Source: Chryseolinea serpens (GTDB lineage Bacteria; Bacteroidota; Bacteroidia; Cytophagales; Cyclobacteriaceae). From it: 64,000 nucleotides of DNA. Position 1 is the first letter of the stretch; each line of letters opens with the position of its first letter. The notes beneath the pieces are model-generated. The model had not been told where the DNA came from and did no database searches. It was given only the letters and a program-made list of their open reading frames with translations. A program made the position numbers and the translations under genes. The DNA is taken from assembly GCF_900129725.1 (NCBI RefSeq), contig NZ_FQWQ01000001.1, positions 1,426,001-1,490,000 of the forward strand, read 5' to 3'. This document shows, one piece after another, positions 54,101-62,508 of this stretch.

Positions 54101-55347
54101 TTCTTGATCGTGAGGCGCGAATCAAAGGAAGTATAGATGGCGGGCACCGCCGTTCCGTTGTGATAGACGGATACGTCTACCAAAAAATCGGCATCGAGAG
54201 TAGCATACGTCACGCTGCGCAACAACATGCCGTTGTGATAATATTCCACTGCCGCACCATTCTTGACAATGCGGAAGATGTCGCCCGAGGCAGCGCGACC
54301 GAATGTACCCAGGTTCGTACCCAGTTCGAAAATGTCGATGTCGCCGTTGGTAATGTAGAAGCCGTATTCCAGTGAAGATGTCAGCACGTCCGGGTCCCGG
54401 CGGGAAAGGCCGATCTCATACAGTTGTGAACTTGTCCAGGCAAACTCGATCCAGCCATTGGTCGTCGTCCTGGGCAAAATGTTGTACGATGACGCACCAG
54501 CATCCCAGGCGTTGGCACCAGTCTTCACGAGGTTCTTGTTCACATCCACCGCAACGCCTCCCACGAGGTTGGTCCAGTTGGGTTTGTAGCCGATGGAAAC
54601 CGTTTTGGTAGTAACATGCCCCACCGCGTCGGTAACAGTAGCCGTATAGGGGCCGACGGTTTTACCAGTGATGGTGCTGGTAGTTTCGCCGGTGTTCCAT
54701 GAATACGTGTAGGGGGCCGTGCCCTGTGTGACCGACAGGGAAATACCTCCATTTATTCCGCCGTAACTTACGGGGGTTACCGAGGCTGATATGTTGAGCG
54801 CAACATCAAAGCTGGCTTGCACCGCGGGCATAGTGCCGCTATACACGGACACGTCGACGCGGAAAGTGCTATTGTATATATTGGACAACGTGGTTGTGGT
54901 CATGGGTGTGGCCGACGAGCTTCGATAATAATAAATCGTGTTCCCGGTGCGAACCACTTTAAACACTTCGTTTGCCTGAGGTGCTCCATAGGAAACACTC
55001 GCGCCCGATTGGATCACGCTGATCACTCCGTTGCTATAGGCGATACCATATTCAATGGAATTGTAATTCACATCCTTGTCGGTTCGTGAAAGGCCAACCA
55101 TGTAATACGCGGTGGATGGTCCTGTGTATGTAAATTGCACGGAGCCGTCTACACCAGCATACAATAAATTGCTGGACGCCGCACCACTGGTCCAGCCATT
55201 GGCGCCTACTTTCGTCAAAGTGTTGTCGGCGTTCACCGTCGCTCCTGCTACGTTGATCCATTGGATCGGATATAAAGTTTGGGCTTGGAGTGTTCCAAAC
55301 AGCGTTAGGCTAATGCACGCCAGGAAAATATGTAACGTTCTTTTCAT
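48169..55347 (-). CDS. giant RHS-core protein with repeated beta modules and clan-CD-peptidase-like C-terminus
   Basis: This 2,392-residue exported protein has a signal peptide (MKRTLHIFLACISLTLFGTLQAQ). Four similar modules of about 150 residues (WDAGASS-N-L, DGWVEFE, FEIGLS, VDVSVY; about 25-185, 260-405, 480-640, 720-875) alternate with SprB-like repeats (GTAPYTYSWNTGETTS). YD repeats follow (about 890-1115), then two more modules (about 1115-1425), more YD repeats, and the RHS core (YHLKDHLGNIRLTF; QDDYYPFGLVAQ; LNLGVIDYGARMYMPDIGRW). The core ends at DPDGM (2134-2138). The last 254 residues are a separate domain with His2227 in VYQAHGARR and Cys2294 in VVFESCFTASG, as in clan CD cysteine peptidases. 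It may be a polymorphic toxin with a caspase/CHAT/C80-like tip. Confidence 0.9.
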   Translation of the reverse strand: MKRTLHIFLACISLTLFGTLQAQTLYPIQWINVAGATVNADNTLTKVGANGWTSGAASSNLLYAGVDGSVQFTYTGPSTAYYMVGLSRTDKDVNYNSIEYGIAYSNGVISVIQSGASVSYGAPQANEVFKVVRTGNTIYYYRSSSATPMTTTTLSNIYNSTFRVDVSVYSGTMPAVQASFDVALNISASVTPVSYGGINGGISLSVTQGTAPYTYSWNTGETTSTITGKTVGPYTATVTDAVGHVTTKTVSIGYKPNWTNLVGGVAVDVNKNLVKTGANAWDAGASSYNILPRTTTNGWIEFAWTSSQLYEIGLSRRDPDVLTSSLEYGFYITNGDIDIFELGTNLGTFGRAASGDIFRIVKNGAAVEYYHNGMLLRSVTYATLDADFLVDVSVYHNGTAVPAIYTSFDSRLTIKKTITPVQSASAGGSIQVTPSGGMPPYTYSWDVGGNTDQVTNKPAGSYKVTVTDAEGRTGLFNIGLGYEIDWTYLNAATVQVLSNGSIQRYSATSAWDGGASSLNMLLPNTDGWVEFEIERATGSYFEIGLSTGDINYSYTGTDNGIMANSDGNVYFFKKSANQGAIGLNRATDVYRIARETTGPNTASLNIYRNGVVAYTTAIGTSIPQVVDVTVLQGKTPVIYSSFDTRLRVLPTIRPLDANGNNASIGLTVTGGTAPSTITWSPTESGPVLSGKDMGQYTATITDHAGRTLTRSYRTGYPIEWGSLVNASRESSYSLRKSSTNVGWDAGAFSHNTLAANTAGWIEFVAPPVFGNILWAVGLSATNANASFASIAYAFVFGSSGNTVYIYENGTYKASAGYWFAGDVFTITRTQGGAMAYFVNGQQVYTSATVNTQNLFVDAAIYSPGMTIPTVVGSFKRELTTVDQTIRNNWAFEYRYDERQRMIAKKVPGADWIYMAYDNRDRLVLTQDGNQRVTNEWSYTKYDVLNRPITTGLYKHTGNEATQAEMQGYVNTQYQTLAYYEDYDGTTTLGYTTNKSFPAASTTPLTVTYYDDYKFKALYNDPRFDFVADHLDGQSTAPNDRVIGQVTGAQVRSLNDAYNWMASVNYYDDKYRVIQRVEEDHRGKISRHTSTYDFVGKVIETNSTQAHEYDVVWRAAGCRIDNMSNKLICTSGAWSGGGSSLQVLPAAQDGWVEYVYDGSSSNAVGLSATDVNYNQTSIQYGAYSLSSGKLYALGNGILAFLGDIHKSDVIRIERVKGTVLMKVNGTLYYTFATASTTSLVVDVSLGSGTLEHVQTSFGADKTQFTGISWLLFKGVSWANNTITKTAGSGSWSNAATTSQNVMSGPGWIQFKATETNTNRFVGLSSISPIVDYTNLEYSFYLASGSVLQIRENDVVKYTGTFATGDVLRIESTGSAIVYSKNGQIIPIVPPAQPSPPPTKAYRLATVLSSGTVGDVSVSFGVPLTEQKIDLYSRFEYDHVGRPLKAWQKINSDPEVLLTSNDYNELGQLITKKLYNTDPKETDDNARRFKQEVDYRYNIRGWLTRINNSDLKPDNGDGPQDLFGMELAYEQPMTSITNENQVAFNGTISAIRWSNNLGQGGTNNPTQRAYRYSYDPMNRLTSADHFEGTLSEQVTNGQTVLITTWNASNAYKESIMGTGGKSGYDLNGNILKLQRTGKDGANIDMLDYDYGSDLQRSNKLLNVADAPNTDADVRDKGFKDGASTVLDYSYDLNGNMVSDLNKDVQSITYNYLNLPTRVNKTSGEYIKYIYDANGRKLTQQVFDASNVMIKRSDYVGSLFLENGELKFINLAEGRIIPAKAKTETNEYQYHLKDHLGNIRLTFTTKDETETVLATLEPDHVDDDRANFLYYDEAILVKNNWFDHTNNTPTPEHDDPDDKKDTGWGATSGTSTRLTGTDYDGDGVKDDQYGLARSISVMPGDEVKMEVYAKYVDLAQADPNGAFTTFIQYLATAGAATTGTIVDGGAAGSLGATPMPVIPLSHADDNNGTQAPKAYLNYIFVDRDMNRISTDIGYKQITEAARESGQDGPHEYLSLSFHAKQAGYLYIYLSNDNPQPAEVYFDDFKVTQTKSPVVQQDDYYPFGLVAQSFQRENSVTQNYLYNGKEMQDELNLGVIDYGARMYMPDIGRWFGVDLKSEKYHTTSPYNYVLNNPVILVDPDGMKVEAVEGGYRYTEEDARMAYAFTVQNQHKRNVYIALVENDVLRKSTNRQAKTIYYGQWAVMAVKTAKEAAFLLTFRNSKSLDNLVYQAHGARRVGKDHETAFMTSIDFDPKDTKYAVTASRIDKYLKNCVIDEEVEAIENIMSKVKDDGNVVFESCFTASGDSGDEMLSKLLELSGSKINISSSVDLCRHFDGTKVQGVPNFNQGVSTYGPLQDSKDNPNAGWKMIRASDHHIIKYSGISASTVYGEKPLTFEP

Positions 55348-55359
55348 CTCGGTAAACGA

Positions 55360-57252
55360 TTAATGTTGTTTCAGGATCTCGACGATGGCTTCGGGAGGAA
55401 GGACTAAAATGAGCTGGTCCTTGTCATCGTAGATGTAGTAGGTGCAGGCATATTGCTTTACACCGTTCTGTGTTCCTGACTGCACTTTTTTGCAAACGGT
55501 GCGTCCTTGTTTGTCTATGAATTCAATAACCTCGTTTTTATTTTCATCCGTCGTTTTGTTTGCCGTAAGGGTATTCGCGTCATAGTAGTCAAATGACGGC
55601 GCATCGCCTGCGCTCAAAATATCAGCTTGAAGGTCGTATGTAAAAAATAGCACCTCTTCGGGGGCGTTATTCCAATAGCCTTTTTTTATTGTCTTGTCCT
55701 CCAGGCTATAGTCATCATTGTTTGGTTGCCATGCCGCGCCAGGAGCGCCTTGCTTTAGAACCCGGTTCAGGGGACTGATCTCCACCGTAGTTTTCGCATA
55801 AGGTTCATCTTGTGCGATCGTCGAATTCGGTTGTTGATAAAAATCATATTGCTCCGATCCGGCATAATCGCCCCCCGTACCCAACGCATTTTCCTTGAAC
55901 CAGCCGGGGCTCTGTGCCGAAGTATAGGGCAGATATTTTACGGTTTCCCGGCCATACACATCATATGCTATGGGTTGCACCGCATCCATGTGGCCTGGGG
56001 AAGCACCCGTTGCCACCGTTTGCTGAGGCCGGCCGATGCCATCAAAAAAAGTATAGTTCTCGGTTTTGGCACCGATAGCGAGCAAAGGCACATCAGCCTC
56101 TTCAACAGGTTGTCCGTTTGTTTTTTTGTCGATCTGAACATTTCGCTCGATGATGTAATTCCGGTCTTTCGAAATGATCACTCTCGTCGCGGCAGAAGTG
56201 GCCGAACAACCTTGTGGCGTTGTTATCTTCACTTTATACAAACCGGATTCCTTGGCCGTAAATACATTCCCGGTAACCCAAGAGTAGTCGACAGCATCCG
56301 AGCTCCATTTGTAGGTATATGTGCTATTAAGCGGCGCGGTCAAATCAGTTTGAAATGTACCCAGGGGAACTTGAACCACACCGCTGGGCGACAATGTCGC
56401 GCTCGGTGGTGGGTCGATGGTCACGGACTTCGTATCGGAGGATGTTCCACAACCATTGGCAGTGTAGGTAACGGAAGCGGTACCCGAAAATGACGCGGAC
56501 CAGGTCGCCACGCCACCGGCTGTAATCGATCCAGCTTCTTCAGGCGACAATGTCCAGCCATACGTTAACGCGTTTGTTGCTGTTGATCCCACGAAAGTAC
56601 TCTGGCCAGCGCCCTGGCAACGTTCGTATGTTCCGGAAGTGATGGCCACTGGCCCTACCGTGGGGGTAACCGAAACGGGTATGCTCTTTGTCTCACTTCC
56701 GGGCGCACTGCATCCAAAAGGGGTTCCTGTTACCGTATAGGTGGTTGAGACCTGGGGCGAAACCGAAATGGAGGTGCCACCATTCCACGAATCGCCCGCG
56801 CTGCTGGACCAATGATAGTCTGTTCCTCCTGCCGCAGTGAGTGTTATCGACTCTCCCTGACAGATCTGAGGCGAACGGGAAGCATTTAAAGTAATAGCAC
56901 CTGTCGCCGGAACGCTGGTGACCGTTACGGTGTGATTGCTGCAAGGGGCGTTGGTATTGAGCTTATACGTATATGTCCCATCTGCAACCCCGCGCCACGT
57001 CACCATCACGCTGCAAGCGCCGCCGACCGCACCATACGTACCCACATAAGTTTGGTTGGTACCGACGAGTTGATACGTATCAAATTGCCCAGGATATGGC
57101 GCCGCACAAATTCGAAGCGTGACTGTATTATTTCCGTTGCAACCGGAGGTCATCGTTAACGTTCCATCAAAGTTGCATTGCGCGTACGCCTGGCCAAGTT
57201 GAAAAACGAGGGCAAGACATAGGGTAAGCTTAAATAATGTTTTCATAACCAT
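55360..57252 (-). CDS. Ig/PKD-like repeat protein with DUF6443 (RHS N-terminal partner)
   Basis: This 630-residue exported protein has a signal peptide (LFKLTLCLALVFQLGQAYAQ). Several Ig/PKD-like beta domains follow (ITLNASRSPQICQGESITLT; VPLGTFQTDLTAPLNSTYTY). The last 240 residues are a DUF6443-type region (NYIIERNVQIDKKTNGQPVE; TFFDGIGRPQQTVATGASPG; YDVYGRETVKYLPYT; EFIDKQGRTVCKKVQ) that leads into YD repeats in many Bacteroidota RHS proteins. Here the protein stops and the YD/RHS part is in the next gene, 12 bases away. It probably forms part of the same shell or surface complex. Confidence 0.9.
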   Translation of the reverse strand: MVMKTLFKLTLCLALVFQLGQAYAQCNFDGTLTMTSGCNGNNTVTLRICAAPYPGQFDTYQLVGTNQTYVGTYGAVGGACSVMVTWRGVADGTYTYKLNTNAPCSNHTVTVTSVPATGAITLNASRSPQICQGESITLTAAGGTDYHWSSSAGDSWNGGTSISVSPQVSTTYTVTGTPFGCSAPGSETKSIPVSVTPTVGPVAITSGTYERCQGAGQSTFVGSTATNALTYGWTLSPEEAGSITAGGVATWSASFSGTASVTYTANGCGTSSDTKSVTIDPPPSATLSPSGVVQVPLGTFQTDLTAPLNSTYTYKWSSDAVDYSWVTGNVFTAKESGLYKVKITTPQGCSATSAATRVIISKDRNYIIERNVQIDKKTNGQPVEEADVPLLAIGAKTENYTFFDGIGRPQQTVATGASPGHMDAVQPIAYDVYGRETVKYLPYTSAQSPGWFKENALGTGGDYAGSEQYDFYQQPNSTIAQDEPYAKTTVEISPLNRVLKQGAPGAAWQPNNDDYSLEDKTIKKGYWNNAPEEVLFFTYDLQADILSAGDAPSFDYYDANTLTANKTTDENKNEVIEFIDKQGRTVCKKVQSGTQNGVKQYACTYYIYDDKDQLILVLPPEAIVEILKQH

Positions 57253-57255
57253 AAA

Positions 57256-60200
57256 TCAATTCTGGCCAGCGTAGTGATAGGTGTAAGTCTTTAAGGGGTT
57301 CAACTTTGAGTCGCGAACCAATTTTAACCGCTGCAATGCATCATACTCGTAAAAAACGGATTGATTGTTGGCATCGGTAACCGACCGGATGCCCACCAAG
57401 GGTTCATAGGTATAGGTCGTCATTAGCGCATTGGCTGGTGCCAAGCGGAGTTCATCAATGTATCCCGTTCCGGAAATGACAATGTCAGTGACGGTTGTAC
57501 TTCCTGTGATTTTCATGTCGTAATACTGCCAGTCCCCAATCACCGGTCCCGAGGCAGAGGCTGCTGTACCGTTCACGAGAATATTACTATTAGTCTTAGC
57601 CCAAAAGCTCACCACATAGTTACGCCCCTGGACCAGTCCATTTTTACGGATCGAACCATTGACGATATCGTAGCATTTCATTCCCGTTCGTGCTTCATTA
57701 TATCTTACGGAACTGGGGATTACCCAATTACCGGTGCCATCGGCTTCAAAAGAAGTAAAGGCAATGTCGTCCACGGTTGCATTGATGGCTTCTGCTATGG
57801 GATACTGTGCATCATAATCCCAGATATAACTACTGATCACATCGCTATCCTTTGAACGCTGTGCCAAGTTGTTTCGATTGTCATACTTTGGAAAGGAACC
57901 GATTTTGCGATAATACGAAACTGCATTAGCGTCAACCACGCTTTTCGCAACTTTTGCCGACGCATCGAACCTCCAGATCATATCCGGCACCGCTACTCCT
58001 CCGGACGTTGCGGGCTTAAAATCAGTGCGAACTCCAAAGGTGGTGTATTCCGTTCCGGTAACACTGCCTTCCATAAACCCGCCATTACTCTCCACAACCG
58101 GGCTAACTACATTATTTAGCTGGAGCAGCAACAAGCCCTTGTCTCTATCGCTGGCGGCACTGGTCAAAAACGACGTGGTACACGATGTGTAATTCGCTCT
58201 GCAGGAATTGAAAGCGGGGATAGCATTCAGCACAGCCGTATGGAATGTGGCGGCGCATTGCAAGTACGCGTCAAAGGCTGCGTCGGCAAGAGCGTTTTCC
58301 GCTTTTAATTGGACGTTGTTCTCTAAGCTCTTGTAGTAACGGTCTGTAGCATCACTTTTGCAAATATCTCCTACGACTGGGACCAATGTGTCACAATATT
58401 CCCAGTCTGAATCATATTGAAGTTTAATCACATTCTCTATTGCATTGGCTTCGGCTCTATGACTTAAATAATCGTTATAATTTTGCAGCTCACAACTCTT
58501 TTTCTCCACCAGCAAAGCATCAATCGCAGCATTAAAGGATGTGAAACAGGTCTGCTCGTCACAAGGCGACACCGCAAAGTCCGGGGAATATTTCAGGTTT
58601 GTTGTGAGCCACCGGTTATCACTCGTCTGCGAGATAGTGCGTATCAATTGACGATGCTTCGTCTGATCATAAACAAACTGCAATTCCGTACTCTTTCCGT
58701 TGTCACCGTTCTGATCGTATTCTGTTGTCGTGCTTTTTACCAGGTCCCCTTTAAATATGTTTTGTGAAATATTACCCACCTTGTAAACATAGCCGACAGG
58801 CACACCGCATTCTTTGAACATCAATTGTACAACGGCGGGATCCACATTCTCGAACACTACGGCAAAGACGTATTCGATTCCAAATAACAATTTATTTTCA
58901 TACACATTGGTGACCTCCTTTATTGTTGTGTAGGGATTGGCAGGGCTGGAGGGATTAAACTTACAAGTTTTCTGATTTAGAACCTGACCCCTTCGCCACT
59001 CCTCGTCGGATCTGAAATAGGGTGACCAACTGGAGATTTGATCCACAGCGTTATTAAACGTGGTAACTGTCTTTCCAAGTGGCTTGTCTTGCAGATCGAC
59101 TTGATATTCCTCCACCTCTTCGTAAGAAGCGGTGGTATTGGTGGACGACCCTAACTCGAACGTAATGTTTTCGCCATAGACATCATACCAATAGGCTGCG
59201 TTTCTCGTATCCACTGGCACAAAAACCTTGCATCTGCCCTTGAACTGATCGGCCATCTGGCCCACATCGCCCTTGAAAAGATTGGAGTTATAGTACCATT
59301 TGGTATAGGCATACTTTTTCTTGACAATGTTGCCCTCGCCGTCGTTTTTAGTGATCGATTTAATTCTTAGCCCTCCGGTATAGTAAGTGTCATTTATGTT
59401 TCTAGTAACAGTTCCGTTGTTCGCCTGCCAGGAAACCGTGGTATAGAGAAAATTATTAGTAACCGGAACGCTCGTGCCATAAGAAAGCGTGTACGTATGA
59501 TTAGGAAATAGAACAAGCTCATCTTTTGCCGTAAACCCCTTCAATTCGGCAGGCAGCCCATACATCGCCGACTGCAAGTAGCCTCCTCTCTGAGGAATAA
59601 TGTTGGCCAATTGACCCGTTGTCTCATCGAGAAGTGTGACGCTGGTGGATATTTTTGGTGCATCGTTGCCATACTGATCCTTTAGATTGTTGACTAGCGA
59701 ACATGACAGATAGCCCGTCAGCGTGTTAGCATCGGCGCCCGCGGGCAGAGTTATTGTGAACGTTACGTGATTAACAGTTAAGTCTCTGCTTGTTATTGTG
59801 TGGCTATCTGCTACAACGCCAGGCTCGGTTACGGTTGCCTGATAATTCACCTGATTCGGCTCGACTTCAAAAACAGTATACCCCCCGGTAGGGAAATCAA
59901 TTCGCGTTAAAATACCGGCGTCTATATAGCTAGAATTGGTTTTACGATTGGCCCCGTGAGACTGACTTACTTCAGGGCCCAGTTCGCCTACGCCATAGTC
60001 ATAGAAAAGTAGATTTGTATTATCGTGCGCGCCGTTGTAGTAGCCCATAAAGTCCTGGGCAGTTGTGCCATACGCTGGCAGATGGTCACCTTTCTCATAT
60101 GTAAATGTATAGGGCGGCTTCGTCACTGTGACGCCATCCCCAAACCCTTGTTCATATAAGGCATCAAGTCTAAGTCGTTTATTTTTTTCATCCACCTGCC

Positions 60201-61305
60201 CCAGACGAATCAAAACGCTTTCCACCTGACTTGTCTGGCCACCCGCAGCCCTGAAATAGGTTTGCGAAAGGGTAAACCTCTTTTTCTCGATCAAGGCGTC
60301 ATCTTTACCTTGAAATATTTTTATTGTCCTCAGCCGTTGAGCATTGGACAGGTCTTCCCTGTCAGGAGTGTAGTCAAAGCTAACTTTCCCATTTCTAAAG
60401 GTAATGTCTTTAACTAGAACGCTCATATGATAGGTTGTCGCGCTGCTATGTGAATAGCTCAGGCATCCTGCCAAGCTTAGCTCGCTGTCCTTCTTCACCG
60501 ACAGGGCGGTACTACTTTGAGATGTTACCACCAATGAAGGTTCAGTATATGTAAAGGTCATGACGTCCGATTTGTCGGCCGAGACTATGGAAGTAATATA
60601 CCAAGCCGAAGGGCCGTTAGAATGCTGGCCGTCCTCCGTCATGACTCTGGTGGTTTCCACTTTACCGAAGATGTAACTGGTGCCGTCAACATCGGTTATG
60701 GAAAATTCTGTAAAATCGGAATTGACTTTTATTTTTAACAGCGAGTAGGGAATGGTGACAATTTCGTAAGGCACACTGGGATCTGCCCCGGTTTTAAAAA
60801 GAAACTTTCCATTGAATCCTCCCAGATTAAGATAGAAAATATCAGGCTGTCCATCAACCGCATGATTTGGTCTGGCTAAGTTTGCGATGAAGCATGAGTA
60901 ATGTTCCCCCGGGTCGTCTGGCTGCGGGAGAGGATTATTCAATATCCCGTAGGTAGCTTCATCCGGGTGGCCCTTTATTACCCTGCTGATGGAGTAATTG
61001 GCGCTTAAACTCCAGCCAAGGCCAACAGCAGAAGAAATATCGTAAGCCTTTACACCGGACTGATGGTAGCTGAACGATATCGGCAACTTGATCTTACCGG
61101 TATTGATCTCGTAAAGCGGTACGGAAATGTTCGTCAGACCATTGCTTAATGAAACTGGGTAGTCCCCGTACTTTCCTAAAGAGGCCGCCTCCGGTGACGG
61201 AGGAAAGATCTTTGTCTTGAATTGAGCCGCTGGATCTTCGTTTTGTGCAAAAACGAGTTGAATTGATACAAACGCTAGAAGGAGAGCAACAGTCCCTCTC
61301 TTCAT
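57256..61305 (-). CDS. YD/RHS-repeat shell protein
   Basis: This exported protein of about 1,349 residues opens the RHS operon. The start at 61305 gives a normal signal peptide (MKRGTVALLLAFVSIQLVFAQ); the frame extends to 61368 without one. The N-terminal region (FPPSPEAASLGKYGDYPVSL; NTGKIKLPISFSYHQSGVKA; DISSAVGLGWSLSANYSISR) is the typical start of Bacteroidota YD-repeat proteins. A long beta-rich body follows, with a Cys-containing helical insert at about 955-1080 (DEQTCFTSFNAAIDALLVEK; ...FNSCRANYTSCTTS). The end has an ordinary YD repeat (FYEYDALQRLKLVRDSKLNP; TYTYHYAGQN). The next gene starts three bases after its stop. Confidence 0.9.
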   Translation of the reverse strand: MKRGTVALLLAFVSIQLVFAQNEDPAAQFKTKIFPPSPEAASLGKYGDYPVSLSNGLTNISVPLYEINTGKIKLPISFSYHQSGVKAYDISSAVGLGWSLSANYSISRVIKGHPDEATYGILNNPLPQPDDPGEHYSCFIANLARPNHAVDGQPDIFYLNLGGFNGKFLFKTGADPSVPYEIVTIPYSLLKIKVNSDFTEFSITDVDGTSYIFGKVETTRVMTEDGQHSNGPSAWYITSIVSADKSDVMTFTYTEPSLVVTSQSSTALSVKKDSELSLAGCLSYSHSSATTYHMSVLVKDITFRNGKVSFDYTPDREDLSNAQRLRTIKIFQGKDDALIEKKRFTLSQTYFRAAGGQTSQVESVLIRLGQVDEKNKRLRLDALYEQGFGDGVTVTKPPYTFTYEKGDHLPAYGTTAQDFMGYYNGAHDNTNLLFYDYGVGELGPEVSQSHGANRKTNSSYIDAGILTRIDFPTGGYTVFEVEPNQVNYQATVTEPGVVADSHTITSRDLTVNHVTFTITLPAGADANTLTGYLSCSLVNNLKDQYGNDAPKISTSVTLLDETTGQLANIIPQRGGYLQSAMYGLPAELKGFTAKDELVLFPNHTYTLSYGTSVPVTNNFLYTTVSWQANNGTVTRNINDTYYTGGLRIKSITKNDGEGNIVKKKYAYTKWYYNSNLFKGDVGQMADQFKGRCKVFVPVDTRNAAYWYDVYGENITFELGSSTNTTASYEEVEEYQVDLQDKPLGKTVTTFNNAVDQISSWSPYFRSDEEWRRGQVLNQKTCKFNPSSPANPYTTIKEVTNVYENKLLFGIEYVFAVVFENVDPAVVQLMFKECGVPVGYVYKVGNISQNIFKGDLVKSTTTEYDQNGDNGKSTELQFVYDQTKHRQLIRTISQTSDNRWLTTNLKYSPDFAVSPCDEQTCFTSFNAAIDALLVEKKSCELQNYNDYLSHRAEANAIENVIKLQYDSDWEYCDTLVPVVGDICKSDATDRYYKSLENNVQLKAENALADAAFDAYLQCAATFHTAVLNAIPAFNSCRANYTSCTTSFLTSAASDRDKGLLLLQLNNVVSPVVESNGGFMEGSVTGTEYTTFGVRTDFKPATSGGVAVPDMIWRFDASAKVAKSVVDANAVSYYRKIGSFPKYDNRNNLAQRSKDSDVISSYIWDYDAQYPIAEAINATVDDIAFTSFEADGTGNWVIPSSVRYNEARTGMKCYDIVNGSIRKNGLVQGRNYVVSFWAKTNSNILVNGTAASASGPVIGDWQYYDMKITGSTTVTDIVISGTGYIDELRLAPANALMTTYTYEPLVGIRSVTDANNQSVFYEYDALQRLKLVRDSKLNPLKTYTYHYAGQN

Positions 61306-61810
61306 TACACTAATTATCATATTGCTTATCATTAAAATCTCTACATCGGCAACGTTTGTGGTACCCATATCATCACAAATACAACCATCAAGTCATGCTT
61401 CGGAAGAGGGTATATAGTATCAAGCCGAAAATACAGGCAAAGTAAACTCAGTGCACAAGTTTCTGACTTGTGCAATTGCTTCATAAAACAATCGGGGGAG
61501 GGTCAATTCAACAGCACAGCTATCTTACCAAATCACTCACATTCAGCATGATTCTATTCATGCTAGCCGTATTTTTAAGTAACGTTGGTCAGGCTTCTTT
61601 TTTTTACCCAACTGTTGTTGACGCAAAACTAAACAATTCCAGGAATTTCCGTTTAGTGGTCGAAAAAAAATATTTAGCTGCGTTATTTACGGTTAAAAGG
61701 TTGAAATAAAAAAATTATTGAAAGGGAGGAGGCAATTTTTCGAACCAGGATTTACGTCGGGTTATGAATATGAAATATCCGGAACAAGTATACCGTGCAA
61801 TGAGTGTAGC
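61306..61810. other. 505-base intergenic region upstream of the RHS operon
   Basis: This stretch separates the RHS operon from the hypothetical exported protein, both on the minus strand, so it probably holds the RHS operon promoter. A 79-codon plus-strand frame at 61470-61709 has a hydrophobic middle but weak coding character and is not called. I see no convincing promoter motif, repeat or RNA. Confidence 0.5.
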
Positions 61811-62500
61811 TTAGTGTACCCTGCTTACAGGCACTTGTCGCACTATGTATAAGTGAAATCCATCGCCATAATTGTGATAGGGAATGAGTGGATTAATTAC
61901 CCTCTCTGAAAATGCAAAATCCCAAGTACGAATTTCATTCAATCCATTTCCCGTAATCGGGAGATCTTCCAATTTCAACAGATTGGAATCAACGCACAGC
62001 GCTTCACTGAATGAGCCATTTTTTCTAAGATCAGTTATTTTTGCATAGCTCAAGATCGAAGTAATCTTAAATGATTCTTTTTTTATAAATCCAATTAAGT
62101 CTTCGTTTTTCGAGACAATCTCAACAACAAAAGTCTCTTTCGGGTCAAGTTTCTTCATGCATACACTAGCCATCTCCCCATTAATAGACGAATAGTATTC
62201 TTCATCCGAAAGCTGATTCAGCAAATCGATCGACTTGTCCAAAAAAAACGTATAATTGGCCAGCTTACTCATATACGGAAAACCTCTGAATTTTACCTTC
62301 GGATCTTTCAATAATATCAATCGCCAATTTTGAATCCAAAAAACAAGGGTATCCGACGTTGGGTTTTGGTATTGGATTGTAAACACCACGTCCTTGTCCG
62401 ACAATTGATATTCGATGGAGAGCTTTGGATTCTCAGCTTTAGCAGCATGAACCACGCCTAGTGCGACAACAAAAGAAAGCATAAAAAAACCTTCCCGCAT
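61811..62500 (-). CDS. hypothetical exported protein
   Basis: This 229-residue protein has a signal peptide (MREGFFMLSFVVALGVVHAAKA). The mature part begins with an immunoglobulin-like beta pattern (LSIEYQLSDKDVVFTIQYQN; SDTLVFWIQNWRLILLKDPK), with later beta strands and two Cys (VCMKKLD; ALCVDSN). No family is recognised. It begins eight bases after the DctA-like symporter stop, which suggests cotranscription, although the functions look unrelated. It also directly precedes the RHS operon in the same direction. Confidence 0.7.
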   Translation of the reverse strand: MREGFFMLSFVVALGVVHAAKAENPKLSIEYQLSDKDVVFTIQYQNPTSDTLVFWIQNWRLILLKDPKVKFRGFPYMSKLANYTFFLDKSIDLLNQLSDEEYYSSINGEMASVCMKKLDPKETFVVEIVSKNEDLIGFIKKESFKITSILSYAKITDLRKNGSFSEALCVDSNLLKLEDLPITGNGLNEIRTWDFAFSERVINPLIPYHNYGDGFHLYIVRQVPVSRVH

Positions 62501-62508
62501 TCATGCTA

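Noticed and set aside
61470-61709. 79-codon plus-strand frame with a hydrophobic segment
   Set aside because: It lies in a probable promoter region, has weak start context and an atypical composition; one hydrophobic run alone is not enough.
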